Positions 7,090 to 15,909 of a stretch of 64,000 nt of DNA are shown in pieces. The notes beneath the pieces were generated by a model, which ran no database searches, was not told where the DNA came from, and saw only the letters and a program-made list of their open reading frames with translations. The number at the start of each line of letters is the position of its first letter. Position 1 is the stretch's first letter. The stretch is from contig NZ_JAIBHJ010000019.1 of the NCBI RefSeq assembly GCF_021278025.1, positions 1 through 64,000 of the forward strand, given 5' to 3'. Both the position numbers and the translations under genes were made by a program. Source of the DNA: Motilimonas sp. E26 (lineage in GTDB: Bacteria > Pseudomonadota > Gammaproteobacteria > Enterobacterales > CBDFNC01).

Positions 7090-9951
7090 TTAATTTAGCG
7101 CTTCACTCACTTGATTCACCAGATAGACCAATCCCTTGTAGCTAATACCACTGTGCTCTGACAAGCCAATTTCACAAGTGCGGCTGTTGCTGACGCCAAT
7201 GTGACAACCTTCAGGCACTTGCCCTTTTAGATCTGCCAGCGCAGCCGTATTGAGCTCAGGAAATAGCAAGCCTTTATCACCGGCAAAACCACAGCATTGC
7301 ATATCAGGAGGCACGATTAAGTTGGTTGTACATTGCGCAGCAATACGCTGCATTGTCGTGGCTAAGCCGCGTTTATGCGTGCTACAAGTAATATGCAGCA
7401 TAACGGGCTCATCAAGTGGTGTTAGGGTTAAGCGCGGCAACACAAATTGATCAATAAATTCAACTGAATCATAAATTTTCAAGGTGGAGGCGATGCCCGC
7501 ATTAGCGGTCATTGCGCAAGGGCTGGTATCCATATAAATTGGATATTTACCATGCTCACTGGTAGTAAGCAGCGCGTGCTCAAGTTGGTGAGATTTTTGC
7601 CGGGCTAAGTTCATTCTGCCTTTACTTTGATAAGCCATACCACAACAAAGTTCGGTGGTGGCTTCCGGCATAATCACTCTAAAACCTGCTTTATGTAATA
7701 ACGCAATGGTGGTTTCCATTAAGCTCAACTCGCCGTGCGCTGCCATGTCGGGATCTGGCCCCATCACACGGCTGCTACAACTTGGGAAATAAACCACGGT
7801 CGGTTGTTCCTGCTCAGGTTGCACGTGTAAATTAGCCGCCAAGTTTTGTATGGCACTGAAATCCGGCGCGCTTACGGGGGTAAATTGACTCCATTTTATA
7901 AAACGATGGCCACTGGCGTGATTTAGCCCTTCCGTTAAACGTTTTAATCCGTCTCTGCCAAGTAAACGACTGGTTAATTGAGCGAGGTCTAAGCCGTGCT
8001 TGGCTAAGTTGGTGACGCGACCAAAGTTCGCCGCACTCCACTTAGCAAGTTTGGAATGGCTTGCCAGTTGCTGACTACGTAATTGTTTAATTAGGGCGCC
8101 GGTATCAATGCCAACGGGGCAACTGTCGGCACATAAACCGGTGGCGGCGCAAGTATCAATGCCTTGATATTGAAAGGCATCGAGTAAAGGCTTTAAGGTT
8201 TTTTCACTTTCACCAAGATTACGCCGTTGCTGAATATGCCGCCATAAAACAATACGTTGGCGCGGAGTTAAGGTGAGATCTTTACTTGGGCAGTTGGGCT
8301 CACAAAAGCCACACTCTATACATTTGTCAATAATGGCATCGGCAGCTGGTAAGGTTTTTAGATTTTTTAAATGAATAAAAGGATCTTCACTGAGCACCAC
8401 TCCTGGGCTGAGAATATTGTCAGGGTCTAACAACCCTTTAATTTCCCACATTAGCTCATAGGCTTTTTTGCCCCACTCTAGTTCGACAAACGGTGCCATG
8501 TTACGCCCCGTGCCGTGCTCGGCTTTTAACGATCCTTGGTGGTCTAAGGCAATGAGCTGCACTACCCTTTGCATAAAATTCTGGTAACGCTCTATTTGCG
8601 CTGGGCTATTAAAATCTTGAGTAAACACAAAGTGTAAGTTGCCATCAAGGGCGTGACCAAAAATAATGGCTTCATGGTAGCCATATTCTGAAAATAATTG
8701 CTGCAGTTGGCGTGTGGCGCTGGCTAATTGCTCTACGGCCACTGCAATGTCTTCAATAATTACCGTGGTGCCTGTATCACGCACCGCGCCTACCGCTGGG
8801 AATAGCCCTTTGCGAATCGCCCAAAGTTGCTCGCAAGTAGCACGATCTTGAGTAAAAGCGATACTATCTATCGGTTTAAACTCAGCTAAAACCTCTGCCA
8901 ACTGGCTTATTTGCTGGCTTAACATAAATTGATCATTCGCGCGGGTTTCTATCAACAACGCAGCATTGTTAATGTTTAACTGAGCAATAAAGGCTGGCAT
9001 ATCAGGTTTATCGGCAATGGCTTGTAAACTTGCACCATCCATCAGTTCAACCGCTGCCACGTTCATTTGCTTTAATTTGGCCACCGCCAAACAGGTGGTT
9101 TCAATGTTTTCAAACACCACTAAAGAGCTCGCTTTAAAGGGTTGCTCTGGCACGGTGTGATAGGTGATGTTTGAAATAAAGCCAAGCGTTCCTTCTGAGC
9201 CAATCATTAAGTGCATCAAAATATCAATAGGGTCGGTAAAATCGACCAAGGCATTAATACTGTAACCCGTGGTATTTTTAAGGCGAAACTTATGCTTGAT
9301 CAACGTGGCTAATTGCGCGTCATTTTTGGTTTGAATCGCTAATTGCGCCAACTCATGTAGCAGATGTTTATGGCTAATCCTAAAATCGTGCTTACTTTGC
9401 TCATTAGCCGTATCCAATATCGTCCCATCGGCTAAAATAAGCCGCATCGCTTTTAAGGTACTGTACGAGTTTTGCGCCGTGCCACAACACATGCCACTGG
9501 AGTTATTGGCCGCAATCCCACCAATTTTACAGCTATTAATGGAAGCCGGATCAGGACCGATTTTGCGCTGTAATGTCGCTAAAATTTGGTTGACCCGCGC
9601 GCCAATAAGGCCTGGTTGCACGCGAATTAACTTACCGTCATTGAGTATTTCATGATTGCGCCAGCTGTTGGTTAATTTGATTAAAATAGAGTCGGTAATC
9701 GCTTGGCCCGATAAACTCGTGCCGGCAGCGCGAAAGGTGACAGGCAAAGCAAATTCAGCCGCCAGTTGTAATACGCGGCTCACTTCGGTTTCATTATCAA
9801 GTAATAATACCGCTTTGGGCACCAACCGATAACAGCTAGCATCGGTCCCATAAGCTAATGTGCGCAAAGGGTCAAGAATCACCCGACTCTCAGAGACAAA
9901 TTTTCTTAATTCTTCGCAGAACTGTTGCAACACGTCCAAATTAACCACCAC
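7090..9951 (-). CDS. dld: FAD/Fe-S D-lactate dehydrogenase (Dld-II type), quinone-linked
   Basis: A large two-part respiratory oxidoreductase. The N-terminal half is an FAD-binding type 4 domain (LAYGTDASCYRLVPKAV; PVTFRAAGTSLSGQA) with its FAD-oxidase C-terminal domain (GHALDGNLHF; KAEHGTGRNMAP). The C-terminal half has two 4Fe-4S motifs (CIECGFCEPNCP near residue 566, CAATGLCADSCP near 619) and two cysteine-rich CCG motifs (CCGMAYQSKG, CCGFAGDKG). This is the Shewanella-type Dld-II layout, which oxidises D-lactate to pyruvate and passes electrons to the quinone pool. The open frame extends to 10008, but its first 19 residues are unlike the family, so I place the start at a GTG near 9951; no start has a clear ribosome site. 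No lactate permease or L-lactate genes adjoin it. Confidence 0.85.
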   Translation of the reverse strand: MVVNLDVLQQFCEELRKFVSESRVILDPLRTLAYGTDASCYRLVPKAVLLLDNETEVSRVLQLAAEFALPVTFRAAGTSLSGQAITDSILIKLTNSWRNHEILNDGKLIRVQPGLIGARVNQILATLQRKIGPDPASINSCKIGGIAANNSSGMCCGTAQNSYSTLKAMRLILADGTILDTANEQSKHDFRISHKHLLHELAQLAIQTKNDAQLATLIKHKFRLKNTTGYSINALVDFTDPIDILMHLMIGSEGTLGFISNITYHTVPEQPFKASSLVVFENIETTCLAVAKLKQMNVAAVELMDGASLQAIADKPDMPAFIAQLNINNAALLIETRANDQFMLSQQISQLAEVLAEFKPIDSIAFTQDRATCEQLWAIRKGLFPAVGAVRDTGTTVIIEDIAVAVEQLASATRQLQQLFSEYGYHEAIIFGHALDGNLHFVFTQDFNSPAQIERYQNFMQRVVQLIALDHQGSLKAEHGTGRNMAPFVELEWGKKAYELMWEIKGLLDPDNILSPGVVLSEDPFIHLKNLKTLPAADAIIDKCIECGFCEPNCPSKDLTLTPRQRIVLWRHIQQRRNLGESEKTLKPLLDAFQYQGIDTCAATGLCADSCPVGIDTGALIKQLRSQQLASHSKLAKWSAANFGRVTNLAKHGLDLAQLTSRLLGRDGLKRLTEGLNHASGHRFIKWSQFTPVSAPDFSAIQNLAANLHVQPEQEQPTVVYFPSCSSRVMGPDPDMAAHGELSLMETTIALLHKAGFRVIMPEATTELCCGMAYQSKGRMNLARQKSHQLEHALLTTSEHGKYPIYMDTSPCAMTANAGIASTLKIYDSVEFIDQFVLPRLTLTPLDEPVMLHITCSTHKRGLATTMQRIAAQCTTNLIVPPDMQCCGFAGDKGLLFPELNTAALADLKGQVPEGCHIGVSNSRTCEIGLSEHSGISYKGLVYLVNQVSEALN

Positions 9952-10074
9952 TAACGAATGAATATCATTGATAACATTCACTAAAAGCGATGTTCTGTCA
10001 CAACACAAGTGTTAATCGGTGATAGCGCTTACAAGCTCACAAATTTATCAGATTGGAGGCTATCGAAATGGTAG

Positions 10075-10449
10075 TTAGTGCTGCCATTTCTGACGCATAT
10101 TTTTGATCGTGTCAGCCGGCACATCATGAATATTTTCATACTGCCCCTTACAAACCTTTACCTCTAATGGGATCTTAAGGGAGCGTGCTAAGTCAACGTA
10201 AGGTTGCATTTCCCAGTGTTCAATAAACGTATTAGCAACGACAACAGAGTGACCCGCTAATAAATACTCACGCGTCTTATCTAGACACCACCGATGTGCT
10301 GCTGGTAATAAACTTGGCTCAAAACAATAAATGCCCTGCTCGTTAACAAAATATTGATCAGCTTCTAAATGAACGCCATCAAGGGTTTGCGCTAAAGTAG
10401 ATTTACCACTACCAGGTAAGCCTCTAATTAATGTTAGTTGTTTAGGCAT
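10075..10449 (-). CDS. P-loop AAA/zeta-toxin-fold kinase-like protein
   Basis: A small nucleotide-binding protein with a textbook Walker A motif near the N-terminus (TLIRGLPGSGKSTLA), a downstream acidic stretch (HLEADQYF) and HSVVVANTFIEHWEMQPY. This pattern fits NEDD4-binding-protein-2-like or polynucleotide-kinase-like ATPases. The ATG at 10449 puts the P-loop at residues 10-18, as usual in this family. In-frame starts at 10506 (ATG) and 10518 (TTG) would add a 20-residue leader of unknown use; none has a strong ribosome site. The substrate is unknown. It stands alone between the lactate dehydrogenase and a divergent periplasmic protein. Confidence 0.65.
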   Translation of the reverse strand: MPKQLTLIRGLPGSGKSTLAQTLDGVHLEADQYFVNEQGIYCFEPSLLPAAHRWCLDKTREYLLAGHSVVVANTFIEHWEMQPYVDLARSLKIPLEVKVCKGQYENIHDVPADTIKNMRQKWQH

Positions 10450-10589
10450 AGAGTAATCACTGAATATTATTTTAATTGGTTTTAGCTTAGTTGCTGTTGA
10501 ATACATGCTCACGAACAATCAATTGTGCCTAATAGTCATATTCAACCATTTTGCCTACACTTAATTAACTGGGCAAAAAGGGCAGGCTT

Positions 10590-11420
10590 ATGGTGTTAAT
10601 AAAATATATGTATCGTTATAGCATGCTCATTTTACTGCTTTGCGCTTTCAGTGGCACCAGTTATGGCAAAGAAACCATCACTTGGCTGGAATATGACCTT
10701 CCCCCCGGTTTTATTGCTACTGGCCCTAATAAGGGGATGGGATTTGCCAACCAGTCTGTTAATTGGTTTCAACAATATATGCCGCAATGGCGTCATGTAA
10801 ATAAACAAGGAACTATCCCAAGATTGTTAACGATGGCGCAAACTAAACAGTTAGTGTGCAGCTCGATGTTAAAAAATAAATCGCGTGAAAAGGATCTTTA
10901 TTTTTCACAACCACTGCAAATACTTTCCCCCCATCGGCTCTATTTTTTAGCTCGGAATAAGGCTCAATTGGAAGCAAAACTGGAACAATCTTTAGAGCAA
11001 CCTATTAGTCTAGAAACGGTTATGAAGCACTTAGATGAGCTGGTATTTGCCATCGCAGCAGGACGCAGCTATGGTGCTAATCGCGATAAAATACTCGATC
11101 AGTATCACGATAAAATGCATGTTTCTACTCAGTACAAACTCAGCTCTCAATTCGTTAATAGACTGCTGGCGGGTCGGGTAGACTTTATTATTGAATATTC
11201 TTGGATAATTTCCTACGAACAAGCTCAGCAAGGTTTTGCTAAAGATGAGCTTGCCTCTGTGGCCATTACTGAATCGGCTCCAATGATTAAGGTTTATATG
11301 GCTTGTTCAAAAACGCCAGCAGGGAAAGCGGTGATTGAAGCCATCAATAACATTCAAGCTACCCATACTGATAATCCACTGCAAGCGTTTGTGAAACAGT
11401 GGGACAACACTGTTAATTGA
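10590..11420 (+). CDS. Periplasmic amino-acid-binding-fold protein (TIGR02285-like)
   Basis: A 276-residue exported protein. A signal peptide (MLILLLCAFSGTSYG) is followed by the bacterial SBP_bac_3-type fold: ITWLEYDLPPGFIATG, an F-A-N strand, VCSSMLKNKSREKDLYFSQP and late LLAGRVDFIIEY. It resembles the TIGR02285 family, stand-alone solute-binding-fold proteins seen in marine gammaproteobacteria and often without an ABC transporter. None adjoins here, so it may be a sensor or extracytoplasmic binding protein. It ends four bases before the convergent metal-transport operon, and the start is supported by an AGG just upstream. Confidence 0.65.
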   Translation: MVLIKYMYRYSMLILLLCAFSGTSYGKETITWLEYDLPPGFIATGPNKGMGFANQSVNWFQQYMPQWRHVNKQGTIPRLLTMAQTKQLVCSSMLKNKSREKDLYFSQPLQILSPHRLYFLARNKAQLEAKLEQSLEQPISLETVMKHLDELVFAIAAGRSYGANRDKILDQYHDKMHVSTQYKLSSQFVNRLLAGRVDFIIEYSWIISYEQAQQGFAKDELASVAITESAPMIKVYMACSKTPAGKAVIEAINNIQATHTDNPLQAFVKQWDNTVN

Positions 11421-11424
11421 TAAG

Positions 11425-12312
11425 TTAAAACTGCCAACGTAGCAATGGCTCTTCGGGCTCGATTCCTTGCTTACCTAATCTATCTATGGCATCAACTTGC
11501 CACCATTGTTGTGGCAACACCAATGAGCGTAAAGGATGTTTATCCGTAAGCGTTTGCGTTGAGAGTATCATGACATTAGGCTCACTAAGGGCTTGTGCAA
11601 ATGCGATTTTATCAGCGTCGGTCCAGGCTAATGCAGGCTTAAATTGACGATGTAACACGTATAGCTGTAACCCTGCGGCTAAGTCTTCAAGCTCGGGTGA
11701 CAGTAGCACGACAGCGTCAAGTTGCTGCTGCTTGACATAGGCTTGCTGTGATAAACGTAACGCTTTAATTTGATTTAGTAAATTAGCTTCATTTTGCGCT
11801 ATAACTGGCGCGAGTTCGGGCCAAATTTGCTGAAAATCATGGCTTACTATTTGGGTCATCGCAACCAAATTAGCACTATTTAGCCAGACATAAGGTGATA
11901 CGCCTTGCTCGGTGCGCTGAAACATCACACTTTTGCCGTTTGGCCGCAGGGCTTGCGCGGCATCCACTTCAATAATGCTGATATTATGCTCTCGCATCGC
12001 CAAATAAAGCGGGTCGCTGGCCCATACCGAACCGAGTGTCACGGCCACTTGCACAGATTTTGCCTTTGCAGCCATGTTAATGCCATGCTGTTTAAACCAG
12101 TTAGGCATACGGGTTAAACCATAACGCGCGGGTGCCAGATAGTCTGACAGCAATGGCGTATTGACGGTGAGAGCCTGACTTAACATGAATGTAACTGGGG
12201 TCGTTGTTACTATGTTTGCATTATCAGCCATCGCAGGTTTGGCTAAACCAAGTACGCTCAGCAGCATAATGGCAACACATGGCAACTTGACGAAATAAAG
12301 ATTAGACAGCAC
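11425..12312 (-). CDS. Second periplasmic binding protein of the metal ABC system, metal ligands lost (FpvF-like)
   Basis: A 295-residue exported protein of the ZnuA/TroA cluster-9 fold, last in the operon. It keeps the family skeleton (SVQVAVTLGSVWASDPLYLA; VSPYVWLNSANLVAMTQIV), but each metal-binding His position appears replaced: the NPH box is absent, the DPHxWL box reads SPYVWL, and the third His motif is missing. In Pseudomonas, FpvF is an analogous second binding protein that sits beside the metal-binding FpvC. The start is a GTG at 12312 with AAGGAG 7 nt upstream, overlapping the permease gene by 11 nt. The longer frame to 12351 lacks a good signal sequence. Ferri-siderophore binding is inferred. 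Confidence 0.75.
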   Translation of the reverse strand: MLSNLYFVKLPCVAIMLLSVLGLAKPAMADNANIVTTTPVTFMLSQALTVNTPLLSDYLAPARYGLTRMPNWFKQHGINMAAKAKSVQVAVTLGSVWASDPLYLAMREHNISIIEVDAAQALRPNGKSVMFQRTEQGVSPYVWLNSANLVAMTQIVSHDFQQIWPELAPVIAQNEANLLNQIKALRLSQQAYVKQQQLDAVVLLSPELEDLAAGLQLYVLHRQFKPALAWTDADKIAFAQALSEPNVMILSTQTLTDKHPLRSLVLPQQWWQVDAIDRLGKQGIEPEEPLLRWQF

Positions 12313-13195
12313 TACCGCGCTCCTTAAAAATAATTTGATACAAACAAGCAATCAGAAAAAAAGTGGCTGAAACCATAATGATGGCCGCACCAGATGGCAC
12401 CGGTAGTTTCAGCTCCATTGGCAACCAAGTGCCCAATAAACAACTCACGGTCGCAAGCACGGCAGACCAACGGACAAAGCTGCTCATATTAGGCGTAAAT
12501 AAACGAGCCGTTGCACCGGGAATCAACAACAACGCGCCCACCAGCACGGCACCAATCATTTTCACCGCAGCAATAGTGATTAAAGTGATCATGATGACAA
12601 ATAGATAATCGAAAAATGTAGCTGGCACACCTCGCACTTTAGCGATGTCAGGGCTGATACTACTCAACAAAATACGGTTAAACGTTGGCAGTAAACAAGC
12701 CAGAATCACCACACAGCTGATCAACAATAGCCATAGGTCTTGATCCGTCACCGTTAGAATCGAACCAAACAGCACATTTTCTAAAATATGCACGTTGACC
12801 TTACGCGCAACAAAGGTCAACATCGCCGCCCCAACGGCCAAGGCCAACGCCAAAAACACCCCAACTAAGGTGTCATAAGGCACTTGGGTTCGGCTACGGA
12901 CAAAGTGCAGCAATAGAGCAAAGACCATACAGAAGGTGAACAGTCCAACCAGTGGACTTTGCACTGGCTCGCCTAACAAAATACCAAGGGCAATACCGGT
13001 TAATGCGCCATGGCCCACCGCTTCAGAAAAAAATGCCAAGCGTTTAGCTATCACTAATGTGCCTAAACCACCTAAAATAGGCCCTAAAATAAGCGCCGCT
13101 AATAATGCATTAATCAAAAAGCCATAGCTAAAACTTTCACTTAACCAACCTTGCTCGGCCGCATAAGCCGCGCCATCTCGAATACTTTGGATCAC
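12302..13195 (-). CDS. Metal ABC transporter permease (ZnuB/FpvE-like)
   Basis: A 297-residue inner-membrane protein of the ABC-3 family, with about 8-9 hydrophobic segments across its length. Family hallmarks include GTLVIAKRLAFFSEAVGHGALTGIALG, the conserved cytoplasmic coupling region, and KMIGAVLVGALLLIPGATA in the later half. It forms the membrane channel for the ATPase encoded immediately upstream (4-nt ATGA overlap) and is followed by an overlapping binding-protein gene. In this operon it is expected to import a divalent metal, most likely Fe2+ by analogy with FpvE; Zn or Mn cannot be excluded from sequence. Confidence 0.88.
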   Translation of the reverse strand: MIQSIRDGAAYAAEQGWLSESFSYGFLINALLAALILGPILGGLGTLVIAKRLAFFSEAVGHGALTGIALGILLGEPVQSPLVGLFTFCMVFALLLHFVRSRTQVPYDTLVGVFLALALAVGAAMLTFVARKVNVHILENVLFGSILTVTDQDLWLLLISCVVILACLLPTFNRILLSSISPDIAKVRGVPATFFDYLFVIMITLITIAAVKMIGAVLVGALLLIPGATARLFTPNMSSFVRWSAVLATVSCLLGTWLPMELKLPVPSGAAIIMVSATFFLIACLYQIIFKERGSAV

Positions 13196-13971
13196 GCCAT
13201 CGCCCTTATTTGATGGTTAGACTGATGCTGACTAAGCTGGCATAAGCTCACAAAGTCAGTCGGCTGCGCTTTAGGTAACACTTGGTCTACGCTACCACTG
13301 GTTAGCAAGGTTTTATTTATAACATGCACCTGATGAGCGATACGTTTGATTGCGTTTAAGTCGTGATGTACCGCCACAACGGTGGCACCTTTGGTGACTA
13401 ATTCTTTGATTAAAAATTCAATTAAGCTTATCCCTTGCTCATCCATGCCATTGGCGGGCTCATCCAGCATAATGAGATCCGGCGCATCCAATAAGGCTTG
13501 AGCGAATAACACCCGCTGTTGCTCACCGCCCGATAAACGGCCCATTTTACGCTCTGCTTTTTCAACCATGCCCAGCACACCAAGCTGGTCTTTTATCCGC
13601 TTGATGGTTTTCGCTTTGCGGCGCCAAAACAGTGGGATTTGACTTTGGTTAAGTAACATAAAGTCCATCACGGTTAACGGCAGACTGGGTTCAAAACTGG
13701 CTTTTTGCGGCACGTAAGCAACCCGGCCACGGCCGTTAGGCCAATCAAGATGAATGCGCCCAGTGAATGGGGTTAAGCCCAGCATTGAACGCAATAAAGA
13801 CGTTTTACCTCCCCCATTTGGTCCCATTACCACATGGCATTGACCGGCAGCTAAAGTATGGGTGATCGGGCCTAATATTTGCGCGCCGTGCTCGCCATAA
13901 CTTAAACATACATTTTGCAGTTGAATTTGTGGCCCAGTGATTTTTATATTCATCATATCTGAAATGCACAT
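13192..13971 (-). CDS. Metal ABC transporter ATP-binding protein (ZnuC/FpvD-like)
   Basis: A 259-residue ABC ATPase with Walker A (GPNGGGKTSLLRS), Q-loop (YVPQKASFEPSLPLTVMDF), signature (RLSGGEQQRVLFAQALL), Walker B (LIMLDEPANGMD) and the H-loop (VVAVHHDLNAI) all intact. The Q-loop spacing and sequence are those of the cluster-9 metal family (ZnuC/MntB/FpvD). It lies between the first binding protein and the permease. The leading MCISDM may not all be translated, as MMNIK is an alternative start. It powers uptake through the permease just downstream. Confidence 0.9.
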   Translation of the reverse strand: MCISDMMNIKITGPQIQLQNVCLSYGEHGAQILGPITHTLAAGQCHVVMGPNGGGKTSLLRSMLGLTPFTGRIHLDWPNGRGRVAYVPQKASFEPSLPLTVMDFMLLNQSQIPLFWRRKAKTIKRIKDQLGVLGMVEKAERKMGRLSGGEQQRVLFAQALLDAPDLIMLDEPANGMDEQGISLIEFLIKELVTKGATVVAVHHDLNAIKRIAHQVHVINKTLLTSGSVDQVLPKAQPTDFVSLCQLSQHQSNHQIRAMA

Positions 13972-14008
13972 TTTTCAGTTGAATTAGCGTTCCGTTCGTT
14001 TATTTGCA

Positions 14009-14932
14009 TTATTGAACGGCCTCTTTTTGGGCAGACGCATTGGCGTAATGGATGGCTTCGATTAGGGTATTAATGTTACTTTGCATCTCAAGCATTACCT
14101 TTTCTGGCTCATAGTCACCATGGGTCATGTGGGAAAAGCGGAACAGCTTTACACCTGTCGCTTGCTCAATGGTGGTCACAAATCGGTTAGGCATGTCGAG
14201 TTCATAAAACAACACATCTATGCCACTGCTGCGAATTTGATTAATAGTATCTTGTAGCTGGCTGGCACTTGGGGCCACGCCATGAGCAGGCTCAATCACT
14301 GCGGGTGCGTCAATACCGAATTCTTGCAATAAATATCCGTATGCATCATGAGTGGTTGCCACCTTGATAGTTTGCATATCAACTTGCGCAAGCGCTTGCA
14401 TGGCTTGGTATTTCATGGTTCTTAGCTGTTGGCCATAATGACGCGCATTTTGCCGATACAAACTGGCGTTACTTGGATAAAATGCCGCCAGTTGGTTAGC
14501 AATTTCATAAACTTGCGTCATGGTGGCACTTAGCCCCATAAAAGTGTGTGGGTTTACCGCCCCCTGCCCCACACTTTGCCCTCTGGCAGATAATAAAGGC
14601 ACACTGGCATTCGCATCGATCACCAATAGATCACTACGCTGAGCGGCTTTGATCACCTTGAGAGCAAAGTCATCATGACCGATACCGTTAACCACTATGA
14701 CATCCATTTTTTGCACACGGGCAAGATCTTCTGGCTGCGGTTGATAGTTGTGGGGATTAAAGCCCGCAACCACGAGAGGCAATACCTCAGCGGTGTCCCC
14801 AACAATGGCGCTAACATAGCTGTAATAGGGTTGTAAGGTAATACCTATAGTTGGTTTGTCTTTAGCTATTGCACCATTTGAATGAAGGAGCAAACTAAAC
14901 CAAAACAGTAGACATAAATAGATTTGTTTCAT
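14009..14932 (-). CDS. Periplasmic metal-binding protein (ZnuA/FpvC-like)
   Basis: A 307-residue exported cluster-9 binding protein. A signal peptide (LLFWFSLLLHSNGAIA) is followed by the two-lobed fold with metal-ligand candidates His61 (FNPHNYQP), His129 (NPHTFMG), His195 (TTHDAYGYL) and Glu244 (FYELDMPNRF). There is no His/Asp-rich loop of the kind found in high-affinity ZnuA, which fits proteins binding Fe2+ or Mn2+ better. FpvC of Pseudomonas, a ZnuA-class protein that receives ferrous iron after siderophore reduction, is the closest functional model I know. It is separated by 27 bp from the DUF6162 gene upstream and 37 bp from the ATPase. Confidence 0.88.
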   Translation of the reverse strand: MKQIYLCLLFWFSLLLHSNGAIAKDKPTIGITLQPYYSYVSAIVGDTAEVLPLVVAGFNPHNYQPQPEDLARVQKMDVIVVNGIGHDDFALKVIKAAQRSDLLVIDANASVPLLSARGQSVGQGAVNPHTFMGLSATMTQVYEIANQLAAFYPSNASLYRQNARHYGQQLRTMKYQAMQALAQVDMQTIKVATTHDAYGYLLQEFGIDAPAVIEPAHGVAPSASQLQDTINQIRSSGIDVLFYELDMPNRFVTTIEQATGVKLFRFSHMTHGDYEPEKVMLEMQSNINTLIEAIHYANASAQKEAVQ

Positions 14933-14959
14933 GTAATTTCCTTGTGACCAAATAACAGG

Positions 14960-15553
14960 TTACTTTGTGGCTCGGGGACCCATAACCTGTTGCCAACCTT
15001 GCTTGATAAGCAGGTTGTCATTGATCGCGACATTAATGTAAGAGGACGAAGATTTAGCTTCAATATCGGCCTCTTCATGGCCATGGCCGACGTTGCCACG
15101 AAACCATATTTGTGACGGCGTGGCTGATACATTCAGTAAATATTGTGGGTATGTTTGTGCTGACAGGCTGATCCCCTGATAAACTCCAGGGCTAATTTGC
15201 TGCCATTGGTGCTGTCCTTTATCAAGCCAACCTTTGTCGCGGACAAAAGGACTTAGCCACATGGCTTCAAGCTGCGCAATAGACGGCCAGTGCTCAGCGG
15301 AGCCAGACGCTGACGCAGCTTTAAGTAGCTGAATTTCCATGTCCGCCAAGCGTAACTCAGACACCATGGCGTTGATGTTAGGATCTAACCGATTAACATC
15401 AACTTCATGGCTGGCTAATGCTCTGCCCTGTTGCTGAGCTTGATGAAAAGGCAGCAGCCCAGCCCCAATTACAACTAGCAGCGTAATGACCAAAGCAACC
15501 CAGCGCATTTCACGTACACCATTAGCGGCATGAATAACTTGCTGCACACTCAT
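14960..15553 (-). CDS. DUF6162-like membrane-anchored protein (FpvK-position)
   Basis: A 197-residue protein with one N-terminal transmembrane helix (WVALVITLLVVIGAGLLPF, about residues 18-36) and a periplasmic domain that contains a short His/Glu stretch (VGHGHEEADIE, about residue 155), a possible metal site. I associate this shape with DUF6162, found beside metal ABC systems; the assignment is from memory. It starts with a 4-nt overlap on the preceding gene, so it is translationally coupled. By position between the small exported protein and the binding protein it matches FpvK of the Pseudomonas iron-release system. Function unproven. Confidence 0.6.
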   Translation of the reverse strand: MSVQQVIHAANGVREMRWVALVITLLVVIGAGLLPFHQAQQQGRALASHEVDVNRLDPNINAMVSELRLADMEIQLLKAASASGSAEHWPSIAQLEAMWLSPFVRDKGWLDKGQHQWQQISPGVYQGISLSAQTYPQYLLNVSATPSQIWFRGNVGHGHEEADIEAKSSSSYINVAINDNLLIKQGWQQVMGPRATK

Positions 15554-15894
15554 TTTTCACTGATCTCACTGCCATCACGTTCAACGGGCATCTCATGGCC
15601 AGCATCAAACACCACGTAAAAATCCCCTTGCGGTCGCGGCAGCTGTACCCGTGACTGCGCATCGGTGCGCGCCATCGCAATCACATTATCACTGTAGTCG
15701 TATACCTTGACGTCATAGTCCACGGCGCCGCTACCATCGCTGTATCCCGCTTCACAAATTAAGGCTTGCTGCTGATACCAACAAGCCATTAACGGAAAAT
15801 GCGCCCAAGCAGGTGCGGCAAATAATGCTGTAAAAGCCACAGCAAAAGCCGGCAAGTTGATCTGGGGGTGCTTAACACCTTTGCTAAATAACAT
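15550..15894 (-). CDS. Small exported protein of the metal-uptake operon (FpvJ-position)
   Basis: A 114-residue protein with a Sec signal (FAVAFTALFAAPAWA) and a mature domain of about 80 residues that begins AHFPLMACWYQQQALICEAG. It has two Cys residues (in MACW and LICE) spaced for a disulfide, followed by a beta-rich segment (VDYDVKVYDYSDNVIAMA). I do not recognise a named family; it looks like a single immunoglobulin-like beta domain related to DUF4198 or carboxypeptidase-regulatory folds. It lies 15 bp after DUF4198 and overlaps DUF6162. It probably acts in the periplasm with these partners. Confidence 0.55.
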   Translation of the reverse strand: MLFSKGVKHPQINLPAFAVAFTALFAAPAWAHFPLMACWYQQQALICEAGYSDGSGAVDYDVKVYDYSDNVIAMARTDAQSRVQLPRPQGDFYVVFDAGHEMPVERDGSEISEK

Positions 15895-15909
15895 GATCTT
15901 CTCTTCTCA

